A DNA stretch of 64,000 nt from DATAOG01 sp963753685 (lineage in GTDB: Bacteria > Pseudomonadota > Alphaproteobacteria > Geminicoccales > Geminicoccaceae): NCBI GenBank assembly GCA_963753685.1, contig CAVWDE010000009.1:55646-119645 (forward strand), given 5' to 3'. The position numbers were made by a program, and so were the translations under genes. Shown piece by piece: positions 17,204 to 27,924 of the stretch. The notes below the pieces were generated by a model, which was given only the letters and a program-made list of their open reading frames with translations, did not search any database and was not told the origin of the DNA. How positions within the stretch are numbered: position 1 is the first letter of the stretch; each line of letters opens with the position of its first letter.

Positions 17204-17544
17204 GAGCTGCCTCTCTGGCGGTTTCAAGCGCCGGTTGCCGGCGCCTGCCGCCATTCTCCGGAAATGCCGGGCCAAAGCAACGGCTAATCGCCGAAATCAG
17301 TGGGATGACTCAACCTTAGACATCTGGCGCCAGAACCCTACCGAAGGTTGGGTCGCGGCGATCCCAGCAGTCTGCGCGCTGATTGAGGAACTCCTCAGGG
17401 ATCCGCCTTGGCCAGATCAGCAGCGTCATGCTTTGATGGCTGAGGGTTCACGGCGTGGCTCCTTCATCCTCCGGCTCGACAAGGGTGGCCGTGGGGACGA
17501 GAGGCACGATCAGAGACGGGCCCGTCGCGGGCAGCGAGGTCAAG
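17204..17544. other. divergent intergenic region, 341 bp
   Basis: Lies between the start of the TAXI binding-protein gene (minus) and the flavoprotein gene (plus), so it should hold two divergent promoters. It is somewhat less GC-rich than the genes (for example aatcagtgggatgactcaa near 17290-17310). I see no convincing -35/-10 pair, terminator, tRNA or small gene. Confidence 0.5.
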
Positions 17545-19991
17545 ATGGGTGATGTGCCTTCCCACGCGCGCGCGGTGATCGTCGGCGGCGGGATCATGGG
17601 CTGCTCGCTCGCCTGGCACCTGGCGGGCTCGGCTGGCGGGACGTGGTGCTGCTCGAGCGCAAGCGGCTGACCAGCGGCTCGACCTGGCACGCCGCGGGCC
17701 TGGTCGGCCAGCTCCGGACCAACGCCAACATCACCCGTCTGCTCACCCATTCGGTCGAGCTCTACGATCGCCTCGAGGCCGAGACCGGCCAGACCAGCGG
17801 CTGGAAGATGAACGGCGGCCTGCGCCTGGCCTGCACCGCCGACCGGATGATCGAGCTCAAGCGCCAGGCCACCACGGCCCGCAGCTTCGGGCTCGAGATG
17901 CACCTTTTGTCGCCGGCCGAGGCGAAGGACCTCTGGCCGCTCATGGACACATCCGACCTGGTCGGCGCCGCCTGGCTGCCGACCGATGGCCAGGCCAATC
18001 CCTCGGACATCGCCCAGGCGCTGGCCAAGGGTGCGCGCCAGGGCGGCGTGCGGATCATCGAGGACTGCGCGGTGACCGGGTTCCGGACCGGGAACGGCCG
18101 GATCACGGGCATCGTCACCGAACGTGGAGACATCGCCTGCGAGGTCGTGGCGCTGTGCGCCGGGCTATGGTCGAGGGCGCTCGGCCGGCTGGCCGGCGTG
18201 CGCGTGCCGCTCTGCCCGGTCCGGCACCAGTATCTGATCACCGAGCGGATCGAGGGCGTCACGCCCACTCTGCCGACCCTGCGCGACCCCGACCGCCTGA
18301 TCTACTTCAAGGAGGAGGTGGGCGGCCTGGTGATGGGCGGCTACGAGCCCGACCCCAAGCCCTGGGCTGTAGACGGCATCCCGGAGGGCTTCCACTTCAC
18401 CTTGCTCGATCCGGACTGGGACCACTTCGAGCAGCTGATGGGCCCGGCGATGACCCGCGTCCCGGCGCTCGAGCAGGCGGGCATCAAGCAGCTGATCAGC
18501 GGCCCGGAAAGCTTCACCCCGGATGGCAACTTCATCCTCGGCGAGGCGCCGGAGCTGAAGGGTTTCTACGTCGGGTGCGGCTTCAACGCCTTCGGGATCG
18601 CGGCCGGCGGCGGCGCAGGCAAGGCGCTCGCCGAGTGGATCGCGGCCGGCGAGCCGCCGATGGACCTCTGGCCGGTCGACATCGGCCGCTTCGGCAGCCC
18701 GCACGGCGACGACGGCTTCGTGCGCGCGCGCACCCTCGAGCTCTACGGCAAGCACTACACGATCGCCTGGCCGGCCGAGGAGCACGGCAGCGGGCGCCCG
18801 CTTCGTCGCTCGCCCCTCTATGACCGCCTGCAGGCAAGGGGTGCGGTGTTCGGCGAAAAGCTCGGCTTCGAGCGCGCCAACTGGTTTGCACGGTCCCTGC
18901 TCGATGAGCCGCGAGACATCTACAGCTTCGGCCGGCCCAACTGGTTCGAGGCGGTCGGCCTGGAACATCAGGCGTGCCGCGAGCGGGTCGCTCTGTTCGA
19001 TGCCAGCTCGTTTGCGAAGTTTCTGCTGGTCGGACGCGACGCCGGGCGCGCGCTGTCCTGGATCTGCGCGAACGACGTCGCGCAGCCGCCGGGCAGGGTC
19101 GTCTACACCCAGATGCTGAACGCGCGGGGCGGCATCGAGTGCGACCTCACGGTCACGCGTCTTGCCGACGACGCTTACTACATCGTGACCGGCACCGGCT
19201 TTGCGACCCACGATTTCAGCTGGATCGAACGCCACATCCCGGACCATGCGGACGCGCGCCTGCTGGATGTGACCTCGGCCTTTGCCGTGCTGCCGCTGAT
19301 GGGTCCGCGCGCCCGCGACCTGTTGGCGGAGGTGACGGGCGACGAGGTCGCCAACGACGGCTTCCCGTTCGGCAGCGCCCGGGACATCCGGATCGCCGGC
19401 GCACCGGTGCGGGCGCTGCGTGTGACCTACGTCGGCGAGCTCGGGTGGGAGCTGCACGTGCCGAGCGAGTATGCGCCGACGGTCTTCGATGCCCTGGTCG
19501 AGGCGGGCCAACCGCTCGGCCTGGCGCTCGCGGGCTACCGGGCGATCGAATCGCTGCGTCTGGAAAAGGGCTACCGCGCCTGGGGCGCCGACATCGGGCC
19601 GGACCACACGCCCCTCGAGGCGGGCCTCGGCTTCGCGGTCAAGCTCGCGACCGAGCAGCCGTTCCTCGGCCGCGACGCGCTGGCACGCCAACGCCAGGAG
19701 GGGCTGAAAAAGCGGCTGGCCGGCTTCACGGTTGACGACCCTGGGGTGGTCCTGCTCGGCCGCGAGACCATCTTTCGCGATGGCGAGCGGGTCGGCTGGC
19801 TGACCTCGGGCGGCTTCGGCTATACGGTCGGCAGGGCGATCGGCTATGGCTACGTGCGCAATCCCGCGGGCGTCGATGGCGATTACCTCCGGTCCGGCCG
19901 TTACGAGCTCGAGGTCGCGACCGAGCGGGTGCCGGCGACGCTGCATCTGCGGCCGCTCTATGACCCCCTGATGGCGCGGGTGAAGGCCTGA
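17545..19991 (+). CDS. FAD-dependent dimethylglycine/sarcosine dehydrogenase-like flavoprotein with GcvT domain (one frameshift)
   Basis: Expected to oxidatively demethylate an N-methylated amino acid and pass the one-carbon unit to tetrahydrofolate. The FAD Rossmann motif (ARAVIVGGGIMGCSLAWHL) is read from ATG at 17545, which has GAGGT upstream. Everything from VVLLERKRLTSGSTWHAAG onwards is in the frame shifted by one base. A missing base near 17621-17627 explains both; restoring it gives an 815-residue protein, the normal size. Domains: DAO-type FAD domain (1-380), FAO_M linker (380-435), GcvT aminomethyltransferase (435-710), GcvT C-terminal barrel (720-810). As sequenced only 17643-19991 is open. 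Downstream are a Gfo/Idh/MocA dehydrogenase and ThuA, possibly one catabolic operon. Confidence 0.85.
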
Positions 19992-20017
19992 CCATCGACA
20001 GCGAACGACGAGGCGCC

Positions 20018-21070
20018 ATGACCTTGCGCTTGATCCAGCTCGGCCTCGGCGGCTGGGGCCGCAACTGGGTGCAGGAGGTGACCCGGACGACGCCCGGGGT
20101 CGAGCCGGTCGCCTGGGTCGATAGCGACCCGGCGGCGCGGGCACAGGCGATCGCGGAGCTCGAGCTGCCGCCGGCACAGGTGTTCGCGACGCTCGAGCAG
20201 GCGCAGAGCGCCGTCCCGGCCGATGCCGCGCTGGTGGTGGTGCCGTTCGCGGCGCACGCGGCGGTGACGCGCCAGGCCCTCGAGGCCGGCCTCCACGCCC
20301 TGGTCGAGAAGCCGTTCACCGAGACGCTTTCGGAAGCGCGCTCGCTGGTCGAGCGCGCGAAGGCGCGCGGCCGCGTGCTGATGGTCAACCAGAACTACCG
20401 CTGGTTCCCGGCACCGCGGCACGCCCGCGAGCTGCTGCGCGAGAATGCGATCGGTCAACCTACCGCCTGCTACCTCGACTTCCATTTCGACTATACCGCC
20501 GGCTATCGCTACTTCTTCCTCGAGGAGCCGCTCTTAAGCGACATGGCGATCCATCACTTCGACACGCTGCGCTACGTGCTCGACGACGAGCCGGTGCTGG
20601 TCAGCTGCCTGAGCTGGAGCGAGCCCGAAGCCCCCTTCAAAGGCCGGCCGGCGGCACTCGCCTCGATCCGCTTCGCCAAGGGCACGCTGGTGAGCTACCG
20701 CGGCAGCTGGATCTCGCGCGGCCCGACCACGCCCTATGGCGGTCACTGGCGCCTCGATGGCACGACCGGCACGATCGAGTTTACCTTCCGCGGCGCCTTC
20801 GAGCAGCGTGAGAAGCTCGACCGCCTGACCCTCTACCGGTCCGGCCGCCCGCCGGAGAAGGCGAGGCTGCCGGCGATGCCGCAGAAGGACCGGGCGGGCG
20901 CGCTGGCGGCGTTCGCGCGCTGGGTCGAGGACGGCCAGGCGCCGGCAGCGCTGAGCAGTGCCGAGGACAACTTGAAGAGCCTGGCCCTGATGTTCGCTGC
21001 GATCCGCTCGGCCAAGGAGGACGGCCGGCCGGTCGCGATCGCGGACCTGCTCGAGGAGGTGCCGTCATGA
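20018..21070 (+). CDS. Gfo/Idh/MocA family oxidoreductase
   Basis: 350 residues. NAD(P)-binding Rossmann start (LIQLGLGGWGRNWVQEV), the family EKP signature in HALVEKPFTETLSEA near residue 97, and the C-terminal sheet domain with SDMAIHHFDTLRYVL (about 175), whose His and Asp are the usual catalytic positions. Members act on sugars, inositols and their derivatives. It starts 26 bases after the flavoprotein and overlaps thuA by 4 bases (ATGA). The pair with ThuA recalls ThuB-ThuA of rhizobial trehalose/maltose use, where ThuB is also a Gfo/Idh/MocA protein. No sugar transporter accompanies it, so the substrate is open. Confidence 0.9.
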   Translation: MTLRLIQLGLGGWGRNWVQEVTRTTPGVEPVAWVDSDPAARAQAIAELELPPAQVFATLEQAQSAVPADAALVVVPFAAHAAVTRQALEAGLHALVEKPFTETLSEARSLVERAKARGRVLMVNQNYRWFPAPRHARELLRENAIGQPTACYLDFHFDYTAGYRYFFLEEPLLSDMAIHHFDTLRYVLDDEPVLVSCLSWSEPEAPFKGRPAALASIRFAKGTLVSYRGSWISRGPTTPYGGHWRLDGTTGTIEFTFRGAFEQREKLDRLTLYRSGRPPEKARLPAMPQKDRAGALAAFARWVEDGQAPAALSSAEDNLKSLALMFAAIRSAKEDGRPVAIADLLEEVPS

Positions 21071-21801
21071 CCGGGCTTCGGATCACGGTCTGGAACGAGT
21101 TCCGCCACGAGCGCTCGAACCCGGCCGTCGGCAGCATCTACCCCGATGGCATCCACGAAGCGCTGGCGGGCCCGCTGCGCCAGGCCGGCCATACCGTGCG
21201 GACGGCGACCCTGGACGAGCCCGAGCACGGTCTCGGCGGTGCCGTACTCGACGAGACCGACGTGCTGCTGTGGTGGGGCCATCGGGCGCATGCCGAGGTG
21301 CAGGACGCGGTGGTCGACCGGGTCCAAGCGCGCGTCCTTGCGGGCATGGGTTTGATTGCGCTGCATTCGGCCCATTTCTCCAAGATCTTCAAGCGCCTGA
21401 TGGGCACCAGCTGCGATCTCAAGTGGCGGGTCGCCGATGAGCGCGAGCGCCTTTGGGTCGTGGCCCCCGGCCACCCGATCGCGGCCGGCCTGCCGGAGCG
21501 GATCGAGCTCGAGCCCGAGGAGATGTACGGCGAGCACTTCGACATCCCGGCGCCGGATGAGCTCGTGTTCGTCAGCTGGTTCCAGGGCGGCGAGGTATTC
21601 CGGAGCGGCTGCTGCTTCCACCGCGGCGCCGGCCGTATTTTCTACTTTCGGCCCGGGCATGAAACCTACCCGACCTACCACCAGCCGCCGATCCAGCAGG
21701 TGATCGCGAACGCCGTGCGCTGGGCCGCCCCGGTCGAAAGCGCTCGCCCGCGGCGCGGCCGGTCCGACCCGCTCGAGCGCTTCGCGCCAGCCGGCCGTTA
21801 G
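21067..21801 (+). CDS. ThuA domain protein
   Basis: 244 residues, a glutamine-amidotransferase-like fold of the ThuA family. Visible features: ITVWNEFRHERSNPAVGSIYPDGIH at the N-terminus (interrupted here only for description), DVLLWWGHRAHAEVQD at about 60, MGLIALHSAHFSKIFKRLMG at about 95 and RIFYFRPGHETYPTY near 200. In rhizobia ThuA is needed for trehalose and maltose catabolism, probably in 3-keto-disaccharide processing. Translation is coupled to the upstream oxidoreductase by an ATGA overlap. It converges on the DUF3303 remnant with 24 bases between. Confidence 0.9.
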   Translation: MTGLRITVWNEFRHERSNPAVGSIYPDGIHEALAGPLRQAGHTVRTATLDEPEHGLGGAVLDETDVLLWWGHRAHAEVQDAVVDRVQARVLAGMGLIALHSAHFSKIFKRLMGTSCDLKWRVADERERLWVVAPGHPIAAGLPERIELEPEEMYGEHFDIPAPDELVFVSWFQGGEVFRSGCCFHRGAGRIFYFRPGHETYPTYHQPPIQQVIANAVRWAAPVESARPRRGRSDPLERFAPAGR

Positions 21802-21825
21802 CGCTGGTCGGTCAGCGCCCGGCGG

Positions 21826-22132
21826 CTACACCGACTCCCGCCATTTGATCGCCTCGCTCTCGGCGGCGATCGCGTCCATCACGTCGATCACCGGCTCGAG
21901 CCGGAACTGGAACACCGCGAGGATCGTGGTCAGCTTGTGGATCGCGGCCATGTCGTCGGTCTCCAGCACCATGTAGCCGCCCCACTCGCCGACCCGAATG
22001 ACGAACTGGTGGATGTTCAGGCTGTCCGGCTTCTGCCAGGGCAGGAACAGTTCGAGCACGCGCTTTTGCGCCGCCTCGTAGTCGGCGGGCCGAGCCCTGC
22101 GAGCGCTCCCACCACGTAAGCACGTACTTCAT
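21826..22132 (-). pseudogene. DUF3303 family small protein, interrupted by a frameshift
   Basis: The start MKYVLTWWERSQGS is read from ATG at 22132 with GGAGGGAG just upstream. The rest, ADYEAAQKRVLELFLPWQKP through the ETDDMAAIHKLT and VMDAIAAESEAI stretches, is in another frame ending at 21826. One extra G near 22090-22095 accounts for the break; removing it gives a 101-residue protein of normal DUF3303 length. Function unknown (an alpha/beta-barrel-like small protein). It may be a sequencing error or a genuine decayed gene. It shares a strand with the dioxygenase upstream, 31 bases away. Confidence 0.7.
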
Positions 22133-22163
22133 CGCTCCCTCCGTCAGCTCTCCGGGTGCGACT

Positions 22164-23003
22164 TTACCCGTGCGCCGCGAGGAAGTGGACCGGAATGCCA
22201 TTCGGATCGTACGCGATCAGCATACCCTCGGTCGCCCGAACGTCGGGAAGCGTCCGAGCGAGATCGGACAGCGCCGCTTCGGGCACGCGGATCTCGTACC
22301 AGAGCAGGCCGATGCCGCCCGCGTCGGGCGCTGCCGGCTTGCGCTTCTTGCCCCAGACGTTGAGCGCGACGTGGTGGTGGTAGCCGCCGATCGACATGAA
22401 GGTCGCCTGGGGCAGGGCGTAGGTCACATCGAAGCCCAGGCGCTCGACGTAGTAGCCTCTTGCCGCCGGCAGGTCGTGCGTCTGGAGATGGACGTGGCCC
22501 ATGACCGTGCCGGGATCGAGCCCGTCCCATTGCCCTAGCTCGCGGCCCGCGGCCAGCACGCCCTCGTGGTCGAGGCGCTCGGTGATCAGGTGGATGCGGC
22601 CGTCGACGGTCCAGCCCGCGCGCGGCCGGTCGCGGTAGAGCTCGATGCCGTGGCCATCGGGGTCGTCCAGATAGAGCGCCTCGCTGACGTGGTGGTCGGA
22701 GGCGCCGGTCAGCGGCACGTCAGCCTCGAGCAGGTGCCGGAGCTGCTGCCCGAGGGCCGCCCGCGACGGCAGCAGGAGCGCAAAGTGGAAAAGATCGGCG
22801 GCCGTGAAATCGCGGACCGCGCCCCGCCGTTCCTCGAGCGCCAGGAGCCGCCGGCCAGCGACGCCAAGGTCAGCCCGACCACCGCCCTCGTCCAGAACCT
22901 CAAGCCCGATCGCGCGGCGATAGAAGTCGAGCGAGCGCTCGAGGTCACGGACGCTGAGCCCGACCGCGCCGGGCTCGATCCTCTGGTCGTGCAGGCCCGT
23001 CAT
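22164..23003 (-). CDS. extradiol catechol dioxygenase-like VOC protein (CatE type)
   Basis: About 279 residues made of two vicinal-oxygen-chelate modules. Module one starts AVGLSVRDLERSLDFYRRAIGL and module two starts GHVHLQTHDLPAARGYYVERLG near residue 160. The second carries a likely iron triad: His in GHVHL, His in YHHHVALNVW and Glu in LWYEIRVPE. This layout matches catechol-2,3-dioxygenases of the Bacillus CatE type, which cleave aromatic rings; glyoxalase-like alternatives cannot be excluded. ATG at 23003 is chosen because the upstream in-frame residues are unconserved. No other aromatic-degradation genes are near. Confidence 0.8.
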   Translation of the reverse strand: MTGLHDQRIEPGAVGLSVRDLERSLDFYRRAIGLEVLDEGGGRADLGVAGRRLLALEERRGAVRDFTAADLFHFALLLPSRAALGQQLRHLLEADVPLTGASDHHVSEALYLDDPDGHGIELYRDRPRAGWTVDGRIHLITERLDHEGVLAAGRELGQWDGLDPGTVMGHVHLQTHDLPAARGYYVERLGFDVTYALPQATFMSIGGYHHHVALNVWGKKRKPAAPDAGGIGLLWYEIRVPEAALSDLARTLPDVRATEGMLIAYDPNGIPVHFLAAHG

Positions 23004-23098
23004 GCTCGGCTCCGGCGACAGTTGCGAGGCCCGCCAACACGATAGCCCCGGCACCGCTCCAACGCCATAGGATGGCGGGCGGAGCCGCCGCTGCGGGT

Positions 23099-24267
23099 TC
23101 AGCGGACCAGGAGCACGCGCGCCGCCAGCGCGGCCATGCCACAGGTGGCGATCACCAGGCCCATCGGTGCGGCGGTGCCGTCGTCGAGCAGCCCGACCAC
23201 GGCGCCGGCGAGCGCGCCGAAGCCGAACTGGGTGGCGCCCAGCAGCGCGGAGACGCTGCCGGCGACCGCCGGAAAGCGCTCGAGCGCGCCGGCGACCGCA
23301 TTGGCGCCGACCAGGCCCATCATGCCGACGTAAAAGAACAGGGCGATCACCACCGCCGCGAGACCGCCAAGGGCCCGGGTCGTGATGATCATCAGGGCGA
23401 GGCCGGCGATCGCCATCACCATCGTGCCGAGCCCGAGCAGGCGGCGGACACCGAGCCGCCCGACCAGGCGCCCGCTCGCGAACGAGCCGGTCATGATGCC
23501 GATCACGTTGAGGCCGAACAAAAGGCCATAGCGCTGCGGCGAGACCTGGAACAGCTCGATGTAGACGAAGGGCGTGGCGGCGATGTAGGCGAACATGCCG
23601 GCGAACGCGAAGCCGCCGGCGAGCATGAAGCCGAGCGTCTCGCGGTCGCGGAGGGGAATGAGAAAGCTGCTGATGAGCGTGGACGCGGTCGTGCCGGGAC
23701 GCCTTGTCTCCGGCAGGACCAGGCGTGTCGCCAGCAGGATCAGGACGCCAAATGTCGCCAGCAGCCAGAAGATCGCGCGCCAGCCGGCGAGCAGGAGCAG
23801 CCAGCCGCCGATCAGGGGAGCGACCAGGGGGGCGATGCCGGTCACCAGCATGACGAAGGCGAGCGCCCGGGCAGCCTCGACGCCCTGATAGAGATCACGC
23901 ACGATGGCGCGCGCCAGGACGATGCCGGCGGCGCCGCCCAAAGCCTGCAACAGACGCAGCCCGACCAGCTGCGGCACGTCCGCAGCCAGCGCCAGGGCGC
24001 CGCTGGCCAGCGCGTAGAGCACCAGGCCCAGCGCCAGGATCGGCCGCCTGCCGACCCGGTCGGAGAGCGGCCCGAACAGCAGCTGACCGGCGGCGAGACC
24101 AAGAACGAAGGCGCTCAGCGACTGCTGCACTTGGGCGTAGGAGGCGGCGAGATCGTCGGCAATCGCCGGCAGGGCCGGCAGATACATGTCGACCGAGAGC
24201 GGCCCGAGCGCGACCAGCCCGCCCAGGACCAGGACCGTAGGCAGGCGCGCAGGCCGCGCCCCCGGGC

Positions 24268-24271
<4 letters not shown>
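23099..24271 (-). CDS. Bcr/CflA family drug-resistance MFS transporter, probable CTG start
   Basis: About 390 residues with twelve hydrophobic segments. The Bcr/CflA signature PLSVDMYLPALPAIA follows a typical N-terminal helix (LPTVLVLGGLVALG), MFS motif A is GPLSDRVGRRPIL, and GWRAIFWLLATFGVL marks helix six. The start is the problem: no ATG, GTG or TTG lies in frame between the end of glnS and the first helix. The in-frame CTG at 24271-24269 overlaps the glnS stop as CTGA, the exact geometry of the ATGA overlaps used elsewhere in this window, so I take CTG as the start. Likely an inner-membrane proton/drug antiporter; the substrate is unknown. Confidence 0.82.
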
Positions 24272-25986
<1,715 letters not shown>

Positions 25987-26195
25987 GCATGCTCCAGGCA
26001 ATCCTCATCCGCCCCGCCGCCGGGGCCGCCGGCGTGCAAGCCGGCCCTATCTGCCAGAAAAGCCGCGAACCGCCAAGCCGCGCGTATCTCGGGCGCGGAA
26101 ACCAGCCGGTTGTCGCACCGTTGCCCCTTTTCTCCACGGCGGCCTGGTGCGCGAACCTGCCTCCTCAGACGAACGGTCAGCGCTAGCGCTATCTT

Positions 26196-26211
26196 TTAAC
26201 CGGACCTTAAC
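26196..26211. promoter_or_regulatory. CtrA-type box TTAA-N7-TTAA
   Basis: TTAACCGGACCTTAAC matches the full alphaproteobacterial CtrA consensus TTAA-N7-TTAA(C) exactly. Additional TTAAC half-sites occur at 26220 and about 26353. It is 210 bases upstream of the glnS start. CtrA controls cell-cycle genes in this class; a match of 8 defined bases in an otherwise GC-rich genome is unlikely by chance but is not proof of binding. Confidence 0.45.
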
Positions 26212-26239
26212 CTATTGGCTGTTAACTCTTCCTTTGGGT

Positions 26240-26313
26240 GGTCCATGCGACCGTGGGAATCCGCGGCACTCGGTTTGGGCGGGGGCGGGCGGACTCCCAC
26301 GGTCGCATGGACC
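26240..26313. repeat. long inverted repeat, 19-bp perfect plus 6-bp extension
   Basis: GGTCCATGCGACCGTGGGA at 26240-26258 is repeated in perfect inverted orientation at 26295-26313. After one mismatch the pairing continues through TCCGC, giving about 25 bp of stem around a 24-base G/C-rich loop. It could be a cruciform/RNA hairpin, a dyad operator, or the ends of a small non-autonomous element. No target duplication was found. Confidence 0.75.
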
Positions 26314-26585
26314 AAGAAGCGCGCACCTTGCCAGCAAATGGTTGATGAGAAGTTAACCGCACCACGGCGGGGAAGGCTGCTCGCGGCGCCCGGGCGTGGT
26401 CCCATCGATACCATAGCCAGCGCCAGGCGCCGGAACCGCTACACCCAAGGCGAAGGCGCGCAGATCGAGCTCAATTGCCACCTGATCCTACGCGCGGCGC
26501 GCATCCTGGCCCAACAGCCACGTGCACTCGATCCCGAGAGGGGGCCGACCGCCGGCCGCCGTCCGGGAGGCTCCCCGATGCTCGA

Positions 26586-26630
26586 GGTTTGGGGCCAGCG
26601 GGCGCCCCCATCGTGCGCGGCGCCCAAACC
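26586..26630 (-). terminator. inverted repeat downstream of the purine operon, terminator-like
   Basis: GGTTTGGG (26586-26593) pairs with CCCAAACC (26623-26630), and a GGGCGCCC hairpin lies in the loop. It begins 39 bases after the M20 hydrolase stop on the minus strand, where a terminator would be expected. There is no U-tract, so intrinsic termination is doubtful. Confidence 0.35.
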
Positions 26631-26668
26631 GGGTCAGTAGCAACGGGGCGCGCAAGCAGCGCGGCGGG

Positions 26669-27901
26669 TCAATCGCCGCCCAGCAGTGAGAGCAGGCTCT
26701 GCGCGACCACCTCGGTCGCCTTGAACAGGTCGGCCAGCGGCAGGCGCTCGTCGGCGCGGTGCGCGTTCGCCTCCTCGATCGTGTGCGGGCCGGCGCCGTA
26801 GAGCACGATCGGCACGCCGGCCGCAGCATAGTGGCGGGCGTCGGTATAGAGCGGAACGCCCGTGGCCGCGACCGGCTCGCCCATGATCCGGCTGGCGTGC
26901 CGGCAGACGACCTCGGTCAGGCGCTCGCTGCCGGGCAAGGGTTTCAGCGGCTCGGCGAGCAGGATGCGGCGGACCTCGACCTGCGCCCGCGGGAACGCGC
27001 GCGCCGCGCCTTCGATCAGCCCGCGAAGCTCGGCCTCGACCTCGACCGGGTCCTCTTCCGGGATCATGCGTCGGTCGAGGCGGAAGGTGATCCGGTCGGG
27101 CACGACGTTGGTGTTGATCCCGCCCCGGATCAGGCCGACCGTGAGCTGCGGCGAGCCGATGCCCGGGACCTTCGAGACCCGCGCGGACAAGCCTCTGCGC
27201 CAGGCGTAGAGCGCAAACAGCACATGGTTCGCGGCTTCCAGCGCATCGATGCCGGTGAACGGCATGGCGGCGTGCGCCGAGCGGCCGTGGACCAGGGTCT
27301 CGAGGTGCAGGCAGCCGTTGTGGGCGTTGACGACGGCGTACGCAAAGCCCGCGCCGAGGGCGTAGTCGGGCTTGCTGATGCCCTCGTCCAGGAGCCACTT
27401 GGGGCCGATCTCGCCGCCTGCCTCCTCGTCGTAGGTGAGATGCAGCTCGATCGTGCCGCCGAGCCTGGCGCCGGCCGCCTCGAGCGCCAGCAGCGCGAAG
27501 GCGTAGGTCGCGAAATCGGACTTCGAGACCGCGACCCCGCGCCCATACATCCAGCCGTCCACGACCTCGGCGCCGTAGGGATCGCGGCTCCAGCCTTCGC
27601 CCGGCGGCACGACGTCGCCATGGGCGTTGAGCGCGATCACCGGGCCATCGCCGAAGCGGCGGCGGACCACGAGGTTGACGGCGCTGACCATGCCGTGCGC
27701 GCGGACCAGCGCGTCCGGCACCGGATGCCGCTCGACCGTGAGGCCGAGCCCCTCGAGCAGCTCGGCCGCGCGCCTGGCATGGCGCGCGCAGTCGCCGGGC
27801 GGATTGTCGGAGGGCACCCGGACCAGCTCGGCGAGGAAGTGCTGCTGCGCCTCGCGCTGGCTCGCGAGAAAGCTCGAGACGGCGGTGGCTGCATCGTTCA
27901 T
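26669..27901 (-). CDS. M20 family metallohydrolase (ArgE/DapE/carboxypeptidase type)
   Basis: 410 residues. Di-zinc hydrolase with the metal ligands visible: NAHGDVVPPGEGW (His, Asp; about residue 92), TYDEEAGGEIGPKW (catalytic Glu plus metal Glu; about 157), GAGFAYAVV for the bridging Asp region, and PIVLYGAGPHTIEEANAHRADE near the C-terminus (final His). The lid domain begins at GCLHLETLVHGRSAHAAMP. It is the last gene of the minus-strand purine operon, 23 bases after the 8-oxoguanine deaminase. Context suggests it hydrolyses a ureido or amide intermediate rather than a peptide, but sequence alone cannot name the substrate. Confidence 0.85.
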   Translation of the reverse strand: MNDAATAVSSFLASQREAQQHFLAELVRVPSDNPPGDCARHARRAAELLEGLGLTVERHPVPDALVRAHGMVSAVNLVVRRRFGDGPVIALNAHGDVVPPGEGWSRDPYGAEVVDGWMYGRGVAVSKSDFATYAFALLALEAAGARLGGTIELHLTYDEEAGGEIGPKWLLDEGISKPDYALGAGFAYAVVNAHNGCLHLETLVHGRSAHAAMPFTGIDALEAANHVLFALYAWRRGLSARVSKVPGIGSPQLTVGLIRGGINTNVVPDRITFRLDRRMIPEEDPVEVEAELRGLIEGAARAFPRAQVEVRRILLAEPLKPLPGSERLTEVVCRHASRIMGEPVAATGVPLYTDARHYAAAGVPIVLYGAGPHTIEEANAHRADERLPLADLFKATEVVAQSLLSLLGGD

Positions 27902-27924
27902 GGCGGTTGTGTCCGTTCAGAAAA

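Larger units (their letters stand above)
25987..26668. other. 682-bp intergenic region rich in DNA structure
   Basis: Separates glnS (starting at 25986, minus) from the M20 hydrolase stop (26669, minus). Unlike the rest of the window it has AT-rich blocks. From left to right: a 12-bp perfect palindrome AGCGCTAGCGCT (26179-26190), a TTAA-N7-TTAA box (26196-26210), GTTAAC (26220-26225), a 25-bp inverted repeat (26240-26313), a second GTTAAC near 26353, and a smaller inverted repeat (26586-26630). No tRNA or convincing gene. The frame 26215-26640 has no start context or recognisable protein features. Confidence 0.6.

Noticed and set aside
18165..20177. 670-codon minus-strand frame opposite the DGDH-like flavoprotein
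   Set aside because: Shadow of a conserved gene; no domain pattern, no ribosome site.
26215..26640. 141-codon frame in the glnS upstream region
   Set aside because: Crosses the inverted repeats, has no ribosome site and no protein-like composition; more likely regulatory DNA.
25987..26668. Chromosome replication origin, suggested by the CtrA box and AT-rich blocks
   Set aside because: No DnaA-box cluster, no hemE/parAB/dnaA neighbours; a regulatory region is a simpler reading.
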